Positions 1 through 8,058 of a stretch of 29,905 bases of DNA are shown here, one piece after another. Under the pieces are notes generated by a model. It ran no database searches. It saw nothing but the letters and a program-made list of their open reading frames with translations, and had not been told where the DNA came from. Source of the DNA: a virus. Position numbers and translations under genes: made by a program. Every line of letters begins with the position of its first letter. Position 1 is the first letter of the stretch. The stretch covers positions 1 through 29,905 of the IMG/VR virus record IMGVR_UViG_3300010885_032517. One strand, written 5' to 3'.

Positions 1-864
1 GTATATTCTTATACTGGTTTTATAGGTTACCCTGATGTTTGTTTGTGGGAAAACAGACCCGTAGTTAGTTTAAGTCGTAGTAATAGTACTTGTTTAGTGC
101 CACGAGATTGTATTGTTAAAAAAGAAATATATGAATACCCATATCTTATGCGTGAAACAAGTTATGGAATTGATCTTGCAATTGATGTTATTTTTATTGA
201 TAATGGTGAAAGTTGTGCAAAAGAAAATTTTGAAAGATGTAAAAAGTTAGAACCACTTACAAAATATTGTGCGGGTGTTAATGGCAGATTGGCTGCATAT
301 AAAAAAGCTGCAAATCAAAGTAATAGTGATTGGTTCATTGCTGTATTTGCAAAATGTCATGTCAAAGATAATTTTGACGATTTTGATTGGCAACCAGATT
401 TTTGGCAAGAACCTAAACATTATATTTTTTATAATCATAATCGTAATAATAATTTAACATATGGACACATGGCACCTATTGCTTATAATACCAAGTTACT
501 TTTACAAAATACTGGTGGTCTTGATATGACATTAGCACAGATGCACACAACCGTACCAATTTGTATAAGTGAAACCTACATTGAAAATGATCCATGGTTG
601 ACATGGCGAACTGCATTTCGTGAAGTTATTAAACTACTTCATTACAGTAAAGAAAATTCAAGTGTAGAAAATGAATATCAATTATGGTCTTGGAAAAATG
701 TAACTAAAGGCAAAGATTTTATTTGGCAACAGCGTGGTGTAAAAGATGCGCAAGATTATTATTATGTATCTGGTGGTGATGAAAATTTATTAATGCTAAC
801 CGTTGAATGGGATTGGCTGTCAGCACACTTTAATAATCTTTACAGTGATGCGATAACTGTTTGA
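1..864 (+). CDS. Phage conserved protein of unknown function, 5'-truncated by the window
   Basis: The frame is open to the left edge, so the true start lies outside the window; the first internal start-like codon is a TTG at 43. About 287 codons are visible. The protein is rich in aromatic residues, with sections such as DWFIAVFAKCHV, HYIFYNHNRNN and YGHMAPIAYNTKLL, and near the end WLTWRTAFREVIKL. From memory this pattern recurs in large phage proteins, sometimes near glycan genes, and a glycosyltransferase-like role is possible. I see no DxD-type motif that settles it. It is one of only two plus-strand genes, and its last 25 bases overlap the 3' end of the convergent aminotransferase gene. 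The link to sugar metabolism rests only on position. Confidence 0.7.
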   Translation, partial: VYSYTGFIGYPDVCLWENRPVVSLSRSNSTCLVPRDCIVKKEIYEYPYLMRETSYGIDLAIDVIFIDNGESCAKENFERCKKLEPLTKYCAGVNGRLAAYKKAANQSNSDWFIAVFAKCHVKDNFDDFDWQPDFWQEPKHYIFYNHNRNNNLTYGHMAPIAYNTKLLLQNTGGLDMTLAQMHTTVPICISETYIENDPWLTWRTAFREVIKLLHYSKENSSVENEYQLWSWKNVTKGKDFIWQQRGVKDAQDYYYVSGGDENLLMLTVEWDWLSAHFNNLYSDAITV

Positions 865-1940
865 ATTATAAGTTGAACATCATCATCACTTAAGTGTGTA
901 TGCGATGGTAAACTAATTATTTTACCAGATAACATTTCACTAATAGGACAACCATGCACATTCCATTGCTTTGCAAATTCTTGAGTATGCAGTGGATGTT
1001 TATAATGACTGCTATACCCAATACCAGCATCTTTTAACTGGTTACATGTTTTTTCATAGTTTTCGGTTATGATTGGTAATACATACCAGTTGTATAAATT
1101 TTGTTGCGCAAACTTTGGCATTTTTATTTTATTATGATTATAAAATGCATCACAATATTTTTTAATTATTTGAACTTTTCTTTCAAAAAATTTATCATAA
1201 TTAGGAATATTTGCTGTTATAAGTGCTGCTTGGATGCTAGTTATTCTTGATGTAAACCCAATGGTATCAATGTTCCCGTCAGTTCCATACTGTGATTTGC
1301 CATTTGTGCAAATTGAATCTAGGTATTGAATATCAATTTTGTTTGAAATGATGGCACCGCCGCCAGCACTTGCACCAAAATTTTTATAAGCATTAAAACT
1401 TATACAAACAGCATCTGCTATTGTCTGATCATATTCAGAAGTTGTAATACAAAAACTTTGAGCCGCATCTATGATTAGTTTAAGGTTTCTATCATCACAC
1501 CATTTTCTTAAACTAACAATGTCACATCCCTGACCATATAAGTCTACAACCATTACAGCACTTATTTCGTTTTTGTATAAATTGTAAACACGATTGATAT
1601 CACTTAAATCCATTAGCCAACTATCATCAATGTCAACAAATGTTGGAATACAACCTGCATTAATAATAGATTGTGCAGTGGCTGCATATGTCATGGTAGG
1701 CATTAGTATGCGAGAATTTTTTGGAAGATTTAATCCTAGAATAGAAGCATGCAATGCTGCAGTGCATGTGCTTGTAAGTTGCACACTTGCATTGTTGTAA
1801 AGATTGCTAATAAATTTTTTTAATTGTATTTCGTGTTGACCACGATACACTTCGCCATGCTGTAAAGTAAAAGATAAATTTTTTAAAACAAGTTCACGGT
1901 TATCTTGGAACTGTTCTGGTAGATCACTAAAATTAATCAT
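840..1940 (-). CDS. DegT/DnrJ/EryC1/StrS-family PLP-dependent sugar aminotransferase
   Basis: 366 residues, the usual length for this family, which transfers an amino group from glutamate to keto-sugar nucleotides in the cytoplasm. The PLP lysine is probably K186 in SFNAYKNFGASAGGG. D158 and Q161 in LIIDAAQSF fit the cofactor-ring contacts, and residues 55-67 (LTSTCTAALHASI) form the phosphate-binding region. The start overlaps the stop of the upstream epimerase gene by 4 bases, so the two are probably translated together. The pair could make or modify a sugar used to decorate the virion or the host surface; the substrate cannot be told from sequence. The 3' end overlaps the convergent plus-strand gene by 25 bases, and I see no terminator there. 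Confidence 0.88.
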   Translation of the reverse strand: MINFSDLPEQFQDNRELVLKNLSFTLQHGEVYRGQHEIQLKKFISNLYNNASVQLTSTCTAALHASILGLNLPKNSRILMPTMTYAATAQSIINAGCIPTFVDIDDSWLMDLSDINRVYNLYKNEISAVMVVDLYGQGCDIVSLRKWCDDRNLKLIIDAAQSFCITTSEYDQTIADAVCISFNAYKNFGASAGGGAIISNKIDIQYLDSICTNGKSQYGTDGNIDTIGFTSRITSIQAALITANIPNYDKFFERKVQIIKKYCDAFYNHNKIKMPKFAQQNLYNWYVLPIITENYEKTCNQLKDAGIGYSSHYKHPLHTQEFAKQWNVHGCPISEMLSGKIISLPSHTHLSDDDVQLIIQTVIASL

Positions 1941-2812
1941 TTAATAAGTTTCTGTATGCCGTCTTCTAAACTGAACTTTGGCGTATAACCAAGATACTGA
2001 ACAGCACGGCGAGTATCTAGTGCACCACGTTTTGGCATATTCCACGGTATGCCATCGCCATAAACAATTTGGCTTTGGGTATTGGTCCAGTCTTTGATAA
2101 TGTTGATAGCATCTTGCAGTGTTCTTGCTTTACCATAACTTGCATTAGCAATAAAATTATGTGTGTCAAACATAGCAGCATTAGCAATAGCTTGTGCAGT
2201 ATCTTCTACATATGTAAAATCAAGTGTAGCCTGTGGATCATCTACATGGATAGGTTCTTGATTTAGGGCAGCCTTAAACCATTTAGAGATAACACGGTTG
2301 CCATCATCACGGTTACCATATACAGCAGTTGGACGAATGATTATCCATTTCTGTGCAATAATTCTAACAAGTTCCTCACACATTTTTTTAGCCCTACCAT
2401 AATCATTGATAGGTTTAAGTGGTGCATCTTCTGCAATCGTGCCATTCCAATCACCATAAACCATACTGCTACTAACATAAACCATTTTAGCATTAAGATA
2501 AGCAGTCAGTAAATGTATGGTGCTTTGAACAGTGTTCCACCAAGCAGCAAGATTGTCTTTAGCAAAGGCTGCTTGATTTGGTTCACCAGCAAGATGAACG
2601 ATAACATCTACATCTTGGATGACTGTGCTTGCACAGTCAGCATTGATCCAATCATCATACCCAAAATCCATATATCGCCCACGTGCCATATAAAGTTCTG
2701 TGTTGATGTAGCGTAAGTCATCGATGATAGTAACACGATGACCAGCATCTTTAAGACGCTTTACAACATGATGCCCAATAAAACCAAAACCGCCTGTGAC
2801 TAATATATGCAT
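1937..2812 (-). CDS. NAD-dependent epimerase/dehydratase (extended SDR), sugar-nucleotide type
   Basis: 291 residues with a Rossmann fold. The glycine motif GGFGFIGHH is at residues 7-15, SSSMVYGD at 114-121 includes the active-site serine/threonine region, and the catalytic YxxxK is Y138-K142 in YGRAKK. This architecture belongs to UDP-glucose 4-epimerases and related NDP-sugar epimerases or dehydratases. It ends 4 bases into the aminotransferase gene and begins 1 base after the td stop codon, so it is downstream in the same transcript as frd and td. Together with the aminotransferase it suggests synthesis of an amino- or deoxy-sugar. The exact reaction is undetermined. Confidence 0.88.
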   Translation of the reverse strand: MHILVTGGFGFIGHHVVKRLKDAGHRVTIIDDLRYINTELYMARGRYMDFGYDDWINADCASTVIQDVDVIVHLAGEPNQAAFAKDNLAAWWNTVQSTIHLLTAYLNAKMVYVSSSMVYGDWNGTIAEDAPLKPINDYGRAKKMCEELVRIIAQKWIIIRPTAVYGNRDDGNRVISKWFKAALNQEPIHVDDPQATLDFTYVEDTAQAIANAAMFDTHNFIANASYGKARTLQDAINIIKDWTNTQSQIVYGDGIPWNMPKRGALDTRRAVQYLGYTPKFSLEDGIQKLIK

Positions 2813-2813
2813 T

Positions 2814-3698
2814 TTAAACCGCCATTTCTGCTGTAATTTTTGGATGATGTTTATAATTCATCAATCTAATATCTTCTAACTGTGCTGTAAAAACATCTTT
2901 AACATCGCTTAAATCAAGAAATGGTAAAGGATATGGTTCACGACTTAACTGTTCAATAACTTGTTCTATATGATTATTATAGATGTGAACATCACCAAAT
3001 GTCAATATCAATTCACCAACCTGTGCCCTAATTGTTTTGGCAATAAGATGTGTAAGCAGTGCGTAGCTTGCAATATTAAATGGCACACCTAAAAACAAAT
3101 CAGCACTGCGTTGATACATCTGGCAACTTAAAATATTATTACGAATATAAAATTGTGCAAACATATGACAAGGCGGTAGAGCCATATCTTTAAGTTCAGC
3201 AGGATTCCATGCTGTTAAAATATGGCGGCGACCAGTTGGGTCTGCAATCAAACCATCAACAAGTTCTTTTAACTGATCAACTTCTTCGTAGTTACGAATT
3301 AGTGCGCCTTCTTTAAATGGTGGTGTGTTTTCATCTACATATCGCCAATGACGCCACTGAACACCATATACACGACCCAGATCACCAGTATAACGAGACT
3401 TTGGAAGCCAATAGCTTGAACGAGCATTTGCAGTCCAGATGGTCTGTTTTGATTCGTCTCTTGTTCCGTATAATATTTCTGCCAATCGTCGTTCATCGCC
3501 ACTACCCTCTATAAACCAAAGTAGTTCACTAACTACACTTTTCCATGCAAGTTTCTTTGTAGTAACCGCTGGAAATCCTTCTTGTAAATTAAAACGTAGT
3601 TGCTCACCAAAAAGACTGATAGTACCAACACCAGTTCTGTCTATATTTTGTGGTCCTGTTAGTATAATTTTTTTACATAATTCATTATAATTTTGCAC
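2814..3698 (-). CDS. td: Thymidylate synthase (ThyA type)
   Basis: 294 residues, full length. It converts dUMP to dTMP using methylene-tetrahydrofolate and feeds phage DNA synthesis. The family motifs are all present: DRTGVGT at 20-26, the active-site cysteine C177 in LPPCHMFAQF, phosphate-binding RRH in GRRHILTAWNP at 156-166, QRSADLFLGVPFNIASYA from about 196, and the C-terminal HIYNNHIEQ. The start overlaps the end of the dihydrofolate reductase gene by 14 bases, the classical frd-td pairing of T4. dTMP synthesis produces dihydrofolate, which the neighbouring enzyme recycles. Confidence 0.97.
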   Translation of the reverse strand: MQNYNELCKKIILTGPQNIDRTGVGTISLFGEQLRFNLQEGFPAVTTKKLAWKSVVSELLWFIEGSGDERRLAEILYGTRDESKQTIWTANARSSYWLPKSRYTGDLGRVYGVQWRHWRYVDENTPPFKEGALIRNYEEVDQLKELVDGLIADPTGRRHILTAWNPAELKDMALPPCHMFAQFYIRNNILSCQMYQRSADLFLGVPFNIASYALLTHLIAKTIRAQVGELILTFGDVHIYNNHIEQVIEQLSREPYPLPFLDLSDVKDVFTAQLEDIRLMNYKHHPKITAEMAV

Positions 3699-4182
3699 GT
3701 TTCCACACCTGAAATGTTTTATCTTTGCCGTAGGTTTCCCAATCCATTTGGAAATTCTGTAATAATTCTACCACATTTACATGCACATCACAATTATAAT
3801 TATCATCAAATACAGTAAGATATATTTGTTCAAAAAGATGTTTGGTGCTACTAATAAGTTTAGCACCGCCTATAATCCATATATCTTTATCTGGATTTTG
3901 TGCTTTGATTACAGCTAAACTTTGTTCAATAAAATTACCGTGTATAACATAATGAGTATCACGAAAATTATCTACTGGTTGATTGGTGACTACACAACAT
4001 GTTCTATCAGGTAATGGCTTTGGCATTTTGGGGTCAAGCCAAGTGTTGCTGCCCATAACAACAATGTGATTGCGTGTATTGGTAGAAAACCACTGCATAT
4101 CTTGTTTATCATGTGGCCACGGAAGTGTTCCACCATGCCCCATGCCACCATTACGATCCACAGCAAAAATAGCTTTAATCAT
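3685..4182 (-). CDS. frd: Dihydrofolate reductase
   Basis: 165 residues, typical of DHFR. It reduces dihydrofolate to tetrahydrofolate with NADPH and so regenerates the cofactor oxidised by the adjacent thymidylate synthase. Visible signatures are the N-terminal IFAVDRNGGMGHGGTLPWP, with the acidic substrate-binding residue probably D28 before WF, then VVMGSNTW, and IWIIGGAKL near residue 107. It overlaps td downstream and shares 4 bases with the small gene upstream. Both lie in one apparent operon starting near 5378. Confidence 0.95.
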   Translation of the reverse strand: MIKAIFAVDRNGGMGHGGTLPWPHDKQDMQWFSTNTRNHIVVMGSNTWLDPKMPKPLPDRTCCVVTNQPVDNFRDTHYVIHGNFIEQSLAVIKAQNPDKDIWIIGGAKLISSTKHLFEQIYLTVFDDNYNCDVHVNVVELLQNFQMDWETYGKDKTFQVWKRAKL

Positions 4183-4481
4183 AGGTCTAATAATTCATTA
4201 GTCTTGGTTTCTACTTCTTCTGCAATTGCAGATATATTAAGATGAAAATCTACACACTCTATTTCTTCATCGTGCGCATCAAGATAGCTTTCAATTACTA
4301 ATTCAATGTCTGCATATTCATAACCATTTGCTAACATTGTTGTTACATCAAATGCATGAAGCTGACCATCTTGAAATTTTGCATCTATTCTTTTAATAAA
4401 ACGAATGGGAACATCCGATATCTCCACACTGGAAATAAGATGTTCCCATCTGTTTAAAAACTCGTCACTAAAATTAGACAC
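4179..4481 (-). CDS. Conserved small phage protein, function unknown
   Basis: 100 residues, acidic. It starts MSNFSDEFLNRWEHLISSVE and continues with VPIRFIKRIDAKFQDGQ. From memory this resembles a short family found near td/frd or core genes in marine T4-like phages; no function is known to me. It overlaps both neighbours by 4 to 8 bases, so it belongs to the same translation-coupled operon. No signal peptide, membrane segment or catalytic motif is visible. Confidence 0.8.
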   Translation of the reverse strand: MSNFSDEFLNRWEHLISSVEISDVPIRFIKRIDAKFQDGQLHAFDVTTMLANGYEYADIELVIESYLDAHDEEIECVDFHLNISAIAEEVETKTNELLDL

Positions 4482-5169
4482 TGGTCTTGGTCTTAACGGT
4501 CTTTGCTGGTGCCTTCTTTGTGGATTTTACAACCACTGGCTTATCGCTTTTAAGTTCGTTAAGTTGCTGTTGCATGCTTTGCATAGTTTTCATCATTTCC
4601 ATCATGACAGCAGTCATATCTGGTGCGGCGGCAGCTGGTGCTGTTTGAACTGCAGGCACTGGTGCAAGTTTTGCATTCTCTGCTGCAATGTCAATGCCAA
4701 GGTCTGCAAGGCTTGCATTTTCACTTACGAATGCATCTGTATCCGCTGTCTTTGCAGGATCAGCATATCCTTGCTGATTTTCCATACGTTCAAGACGCTT
4801 TACTGCTTCATCACCCTTGCCAACTTGTGCAAGAAGTTTATTAAGTTCGTCAAGGCGCATACTGCTCTTGCTATTTGGTGTAATTATAACATTATTAGAT
4901 GGCACACGCTTTAGATAATTTTCATGGCTTAATGCTTGTAACATGTTTTGTCCGTCACTCATCATACGACGTTCAAGAATATCACTGAACTCATATGCTT
5001 GTTGACCTTCATTGCTTTCCAAAATCTTCATGACATCATCATGATATTTCTGCGGCATGATATCACTATAAATGACAACTGCCATATGTGCTTCATCACC
5101 ACCAATGCTGCGCTTGACGATAATAACTTTCTTATTGTTGACTTTACCTACGTGTTTAAAAAAACTCAT
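4474..5169 (-). CDS. Conserved T4-like phage protein with coiled coil and Lys/Ala-rich tail, function unknown
   Basis: 231 residues. The N-terminal half (MSFFKHVGKVNNKKVIIVKR, then AHMAVVIYSD, SDGQNMLQALSHENYLKRVP and RLDELNKLLAQV) resembles a family I remember from T4-like cyanophages and pelagiphages, usually unnamed. The middle, from about residue 170, is Ala/Pro-rich. It is followed by a Met/Gln-rich helix (about 187-210) likely to form a coiled coil, and a basic tail with repeated KSTKKAPAKTVKTKT. The basic tail suggests nucleic-acid contact (inference). It lies between two other small conserved genes with overlapping ends. Confidence 0.85.
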   Translation of the reverse strand: MSFFKHVGKVNNKKVIIVKRSIGGDEAHMAVVIYSDIMPQKYHDDVMKILESNEGQQAYEFSDILERRMMSDGQNMLQALSHENYLKRVPSNNVIITPNSKSSMRLDELNKLLAQVGKGDEAVKRLERMENQQGYADPAKTADTDAFVSENASLADLGIDIAAENAKLAPVPAVQTAPAAAAPDMTAVMMEMMKTMQSMQQQLNELKSDKPVVVKSTKKAPAKTVKTKTSV

Positions 5170-5378
5170 TGATCTACTTCCTCTGTTGGTTGTGCAGGTG
5201 GAGTTGTGTTTGCAATAAATGCTTTTACTTTATCATAAACTGCACCAACGGTTGATAACTCATCTGCCTTAAATGCACCACGTTGTGCTACAATTTCTAT
5301 AATTTGCACCAAAAAAGCAATGTCATTGATAGTCATGCTTGGTGGTGGTGTTTGAACTTCGTTAGTTTCGTCGCTCAT
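5166..5378 (-). CDS. Small conserved phage protein, function unknown
   Basis: 70 residues with a folded core (about 14-57) flanked by Pro/Thr-rich ends. The core pattern IxDIAFLVQIIEIVAQRGAF followed by LSTVGAVYDKVKAFI resembles short proteins of marine T4-like phages, from memory. It is the first gene of the operon that runs through td and the sugar genes. The ATG has a clear ribosome site, GGAG, 7 bases upstream. A TTAAATAT box lies 18 bases before the start and a strong terminator lies just upstream of that. Confidence 0.8.
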   Translation of the reverse strand: MSDETNEVQTPPPSMTINDIAFLVQIIEIVAQRGAFKADELSTVGAVYDKVKAFIANTTPPAQPTEEVDQ

Positions 5379-5396
5379 TTTAGTCTCCGTTATATT

Positions 5397-5404
5397 ATAT
5401 TTAA
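5397..5404 (-). promoter_or_regulatory. Possible late-type promoter box TTAAATAT
   Basis: The octamer TTAAATAT reads toward the 5378 start and ends 18 bases before it. It differs by one base from the boxes before the right-hand genes and by two from T4 late TATAAATA. The same octamer precedes the plus-strand gene at 19693. No TTGAC -35 box is present here, unlike the other operons. The region is very AT-rich, so chance is possible. Confidence 0.3.
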
Positions 5405-5410
5405 TAATAT

Positions 5411-5440
5411 AAAAAAGGCTCCGAAAATTTTCGGAGCCTT
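5411..5440 (-). terminator. Rho-independent terminator after the VWA gene
   Basis: A perfect 13-base inverted repeat, 5415-5427 against 5428-5440 (core GGCTCCG), is followed on the minus strand by six T residues at 5416-5411. It lies 28 bases beyond the stop of the VWA gene and separates that transcript from the td/frd operon. Confidence 0.88.
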
Positions 5441-5467
5441 AAAAGATGCCTCAAGGATAGGATAGGA

Positions 5468-6736
5468 TCAGGCATCTTCATAGTAAGCATGAACACCAAA
5501 TGGTGGCTCAATGGTCTTGTTATACTTGTTATGGATAATCCATACCGTATCACAATAATTTTCATCACCCCAAGAACCGAATGGTTCACCGTCAGTGAAT
5601 ACGATGAAGAGTTTTGGATTTACATCCTCATTCTTCATCCATGTCCAATTGGCATCAAAGTCAGTGCCACCAAAACCTTTTGGTTCATAGTTTACAAGTT
5701 CATCACCATCAGCAGTAGTATATTCTTGTGGGTTATGAACCTGTGTATCAAAGCACCAAATCTTAACTTTGTAGTCATCAAAGGTTTGCATGATGCCATT
5801 GATTTCACCAAAGAAGTTATTCAACTGTTCTTGACCAATAGAACCACTGGTATCAATTGCAATGCAAACATCAATGGCTTGATCCTTACGCATGTTAGGC
5901 AGAACGAAACCTTGTGAGAACATCTTCTTGTTAGGAATAGTCCATGTGTAATCATTCTTGACAGTAGATTGGATTTGCTGTGTAATGAGTTCACGCCAGT
6001 TGATTTTAGGTTGCGTGAGTTCATTGATCATACGTTTGACATTGCCAGGAACATTGCCAGCGCCAGCAGATTGTGCGGCGGCAAGCATAGCTTCCTTAAA
6101 CTCGTCCTTGATCTTCTGGCGTTCTTCTTGTGACAGTGTAGGACGACCTTTGCCTTCTTTGTCGCCATCTTTACCTTCACCATCACCACTGCCCTTGCCA
6201 TCCTTTTCAGGATCAAGATGGTCATCAAGCAACTGGTCAAGCAAATCTTCGATGTTGATTTTCTGTGCGTTCTTGATCAAATCATCATAAACTTGTTCAA
6301 AATTCCAGTCATCATACTTGCGATCATACAACACAGGCACAACCGTAATCTTTTGACCAAGGTTATACTTGATGCAATCAGCATTGACCACATAGTCCAT
6401 TGCAACGTTGGCAATATCTTTCTGTTTACCCATACCACGGTTCATATGGTCATAAGCACAATGAAGCAACTCATGGCAGAACAAGAACATCATTTGGTTG
6501 GTAGGCAGTTTGAGGATAAAGTCACTATTGTAGTAGAAGTGACGACCATCAGTCGCAGCAGTGGTCAGCCAGCTATCGGCATTGACCAATTTAAGACGCA
6601 TGGCAAGATTGCCAAAAAACGGTTGTTTGAGAACCAAGGCAATACGAGCCTTGAGAATTGCTTGACGTGCGTTGTAGTCTACCGTAGCGTCAATAGTTTC
6701 GGACAGCTTGCCCGCACCCTGTTTGATTTTAGCCAT
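5468..6736 (-). CDS. DUF2201-type protein: metallopeptidase-like N-terminus plus VWA domain
   Basis: 422 residues from the ATG at 6736; upstream in-frame codons back to 6778 lie in the promoter, and GGAG stands just before this ATG. The N-terminal part has a zinc-peptidase-like motif HELLH at 88-92, followed by H97. A Lys/Asp/Gly-rich linker spans about 175-200. The C-terminal von Willebrand A domain has a MIDAS motif, D295-T-S297-G-S299. In bacteria such proteins commonly sit beside MoxR-type AAA+ ATPases and are thought to act with them in assembling or activating other proteins. That partner is the gene immediately upstream here. The target is unknown; whether the HELLH site is catalytic cannot be judged by eye. 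Confidence 0.88.
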   Translation of the reverse strand: MAKIKQGAGKLSETIDATVDYNARQAILKARIALVLKQPFFGNLAMRLKLVNADSWLTTAATDGRHFYYNSDFILKLPTNQMMFLFCHELLHCAYDHMNRGMGKQKDIANVAMDYVVNADCIKYNLGQKITVVPVLYDRKYDDWNFEQVYDDLIKNAQKINIEDLLDQLLDDHLDPEKDGKGSGDGEGKDGDKEGKGRPTLSQEERQKIKDEFKEAMLAAAQSAGAGNVPGNVKRMINELTQPKINWRELITQQIQSTVKNDYTWTIPNKKMFSQGFVLPNMRKDQAIDVCIAIDTSGSIGQEQLNNFFGEINGIMQTFDDYKVKIWCFDTQVHNPQEYTTADGDELVNYEPKGFGGTDFDANWTWMKNEDVNPKLFIVFTDGEPFGSWGDENYCDTVWIIHNKYNKTIEPPFGVHAYYEDA

Positions 6737-6760
6737 AATTATTCTCCTATCCATATATAC

Positions 6761-6788
6761 ATAATACCACATAATCATATTATGTCAA
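6761..6788 (-). promoter_or_regulatory. Sigma70-type promoter for the VWA gene
   Basis: TTGACA at 6788-6783, 16-base spacer, TATTAT at 6766-6761. The -10 box ends 24 bases before the ATG at 6736. It follows directly on a terminator T-tract, so the VWA gene can be transcribed independently of the ATPase gene. Confidence 0.75.
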
Positions 6789-6790
6789 GA

Positions 6791-6829
6791 GAAAAAATAG
6801 GGGGGAAGTGTTGCGGCACCACCCCCCTA
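6791..6829 (-). terminator. Terminator hairpin between ATPase and VWA genes
   Basis: On the minus strand TAGGGGGG (6829-6822) pairs with CCCCCCTA (6805-6798), an 8-base stem with a possible inner GTG/CAC pairing, followed by ATTTTTTC. The T-tract merges into the TTGACA box of the next promoter. Confidence 0.75.
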
Positions 6830-6832
6830 ACT

Positions 6833-6859
6833 GTAGGAAAAATCACACATTTTTCCTAC
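6833..6859 (-). repeat. Perfect 11-bp hairpin in the ATPase-VWA spacer
   Basis: Bases 6833-6843 pair perfectly with 6849-6859 around the 5-base loop CACAC. It is the middle of three consecutive hairpins. There is no T-tract, so it is not an intrinsic terminator by itself. It may stabilise the 3' end of the ATPase mRNA or bind a protein (inference). Confidence 0.6.
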
Positions 6860-6863
6860 GTTA

Positions 6864-6900
6864 TCTCGCCCTCACTGTGATGGAGAACGATGGGGCGAGA
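6864..6900 (-). repeat. 8-bp stem-loop just after the ATPase stop codon
   Basis: TCTCGCCC at 6864-6871 pairs with GGGCGAGA at 6893-6900 around a 21-base loop that itself contains TCACTGTGA. It begins one base after the ATPase stop codon and is the first of three hairpins in the transcript. Confidence 0.55.
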
Positions 6901-6901
6901 A

Positions 6902-8029
6902 TTAGTCACGCACCGCCGCAAGAATGAAGTCGCCATTCTTTGCATGGTATTCCTTATAATGTGCCATCTTGCTGGTCTTCATTGGCAACTTGTAGTTACG
7001 GAGAATAGTAGCAAGCATCATAACTTGCAATTCCGTATCCATATTGTCAAGGAAGAAGCGGAACACGTTGTCAAGTTCACCGTGCCAAACAGTATTCTCG
7101 CTGTCTTTCATACGCTCACCACCACGACGATCAAAGCTATCCTTGAGTTCATAGCAGCAAGAAACAGTTAGCGAATACTTTGCACCAATGTCCTTGGCTT
7201 TGAGTTCCTTGACCTTACCAGACAGAATGTCGGAAGGGTTAGGCATTTGGCTTGCTACCTTGCGATGTGCGGCAAACTTAAGTGCAACACCTTCACCAAC
7301 CGTACCAGACACAAGGTCATTCAGTTCCGTATCAGCAAGGTCTTCTTGCAACAGATCGCTAACAAATGACCATGAACGAGGCGTAGCAAACGATGAACCG
7401 CTTTGGCGAGGATCAAAGTTGAACAAATCATTCTTGTTGCAAGTCACGTATGCAACAACGTCAGGGTTAATACCGTGGTTCAATGCCCAATCATTCCACG
7501 ACTCGAAGTCAACACGCAAGTTCAAGTGAACAAAACGGTTGGCAAGTGGCGATGGCATACGATACACGACACCACGGTCAGTGTCACGGTTACCAGCGGC
7601 AACGATAACAACATTATCAGGAAGTTCATACGTGCCAACACGACGATTAAGAACCAACTGATAAGCGGCAGCTTGTGTAGCTGGTGCGGCAGAGTTCATT
7701 TCGTCAAGGAAAAGAACCACAACAGGATACTTGGCAGCTTCTTCTGCTGTAGGCAGATCAGGTGGAGCATTCCACATGGCATTACCAACGGTTGGGTTGT
7801 AGTAAAGAACACCCTTAAGATCGGAAGGGTCCATAAGTGCAAGACGCAAGTCATACAGCTTGCCGCCCATGCTTTCGCAAATATCTGCAACCAGTTCGGA
7901 CTTGCCGATGCCTGGTGCGCCCCACAAGAAGATAGGACGTTTACGCTTCATACATACCATAATTTCACGCTTTGCAGAAGCGAGAGTAACGGTGCGCACT
8001 TCGGAAAGTGCCTCATTCGGTTTAGCCAT
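6902..8029 (-). CDS. MoxR-type AAA+ ATPase
   Basis: 375 residues. Walker A is GAPGIGKSE at 37-45, Walker B is VVVLFLDEMNSA around 103-114, sensor 1 is the N147 region in VIVAAGNRDTD, and the arginine in PLANRFVHL (R165) is the likely finger. MoxR ATPases act as chaperone-like machines with VWA-domain partners, and one is encoded directly downstream. The start codon has GGAG 7 bases upstream and a strong promoter before that. The two genes are visibly more GC-rich than the right-hand part of the window. Cyanophages carry a related AAA+ protein usually called CobS, but the DUF2201 partner argues against a cobaltochelatase here. Confidence 0.9.
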   Translation of the reverse strand: MAKPNEALSEVRTVTLASAKREIMVCMKRKRPIFLWGAPGIGKSELVADICESMGGKLYDLRLALMDPSDLKGVLYYNPTVGNAMWNAPPDLPTAEEAAKYPVVVLFLDEMNSAAPATQAAAYQLVLNRRVGTYELPDNVVIVAAGNRDTDRGVVYRMPSPLANRFVHLNLRVDFESWNDWALNHGINPDVVAYVTCNKNDLFNFDPRQSGSSFATPRSWSFVSDLLQEDLADTELNDLVSGTVGEGVALKFAAHRKVASQMPNPSDILSGKVKELKAKDIGAKYSLTVSCCYELKDSFDRRGGERMKDSENTVWHGELDNVFRFFLDNMDTELQVMMLATILRNYKLPMKTSKMAHYKEYHAKNGDFILAAVRD

Positions 8030-8058
8030 TTGTATTCTCCATCAGTTGACTATAACTT

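Noticed and set aside
5468-8029. Cobaltochelatase CobS/CobT identity for the ATPase and VWA pair
   Set aside because: The N-terminal DUF2201-like HELLH region and overall lengths fit the MoxR/DUF2201 pairing better. No other cobalamin genes are present.
5468-8029. A vWA-MoxR-associated conflict (defence) system
   Set aside because: Such systems carry additional effector and adaptor genes; none is seen beside this pair, and the surroundings are phage replication genes.
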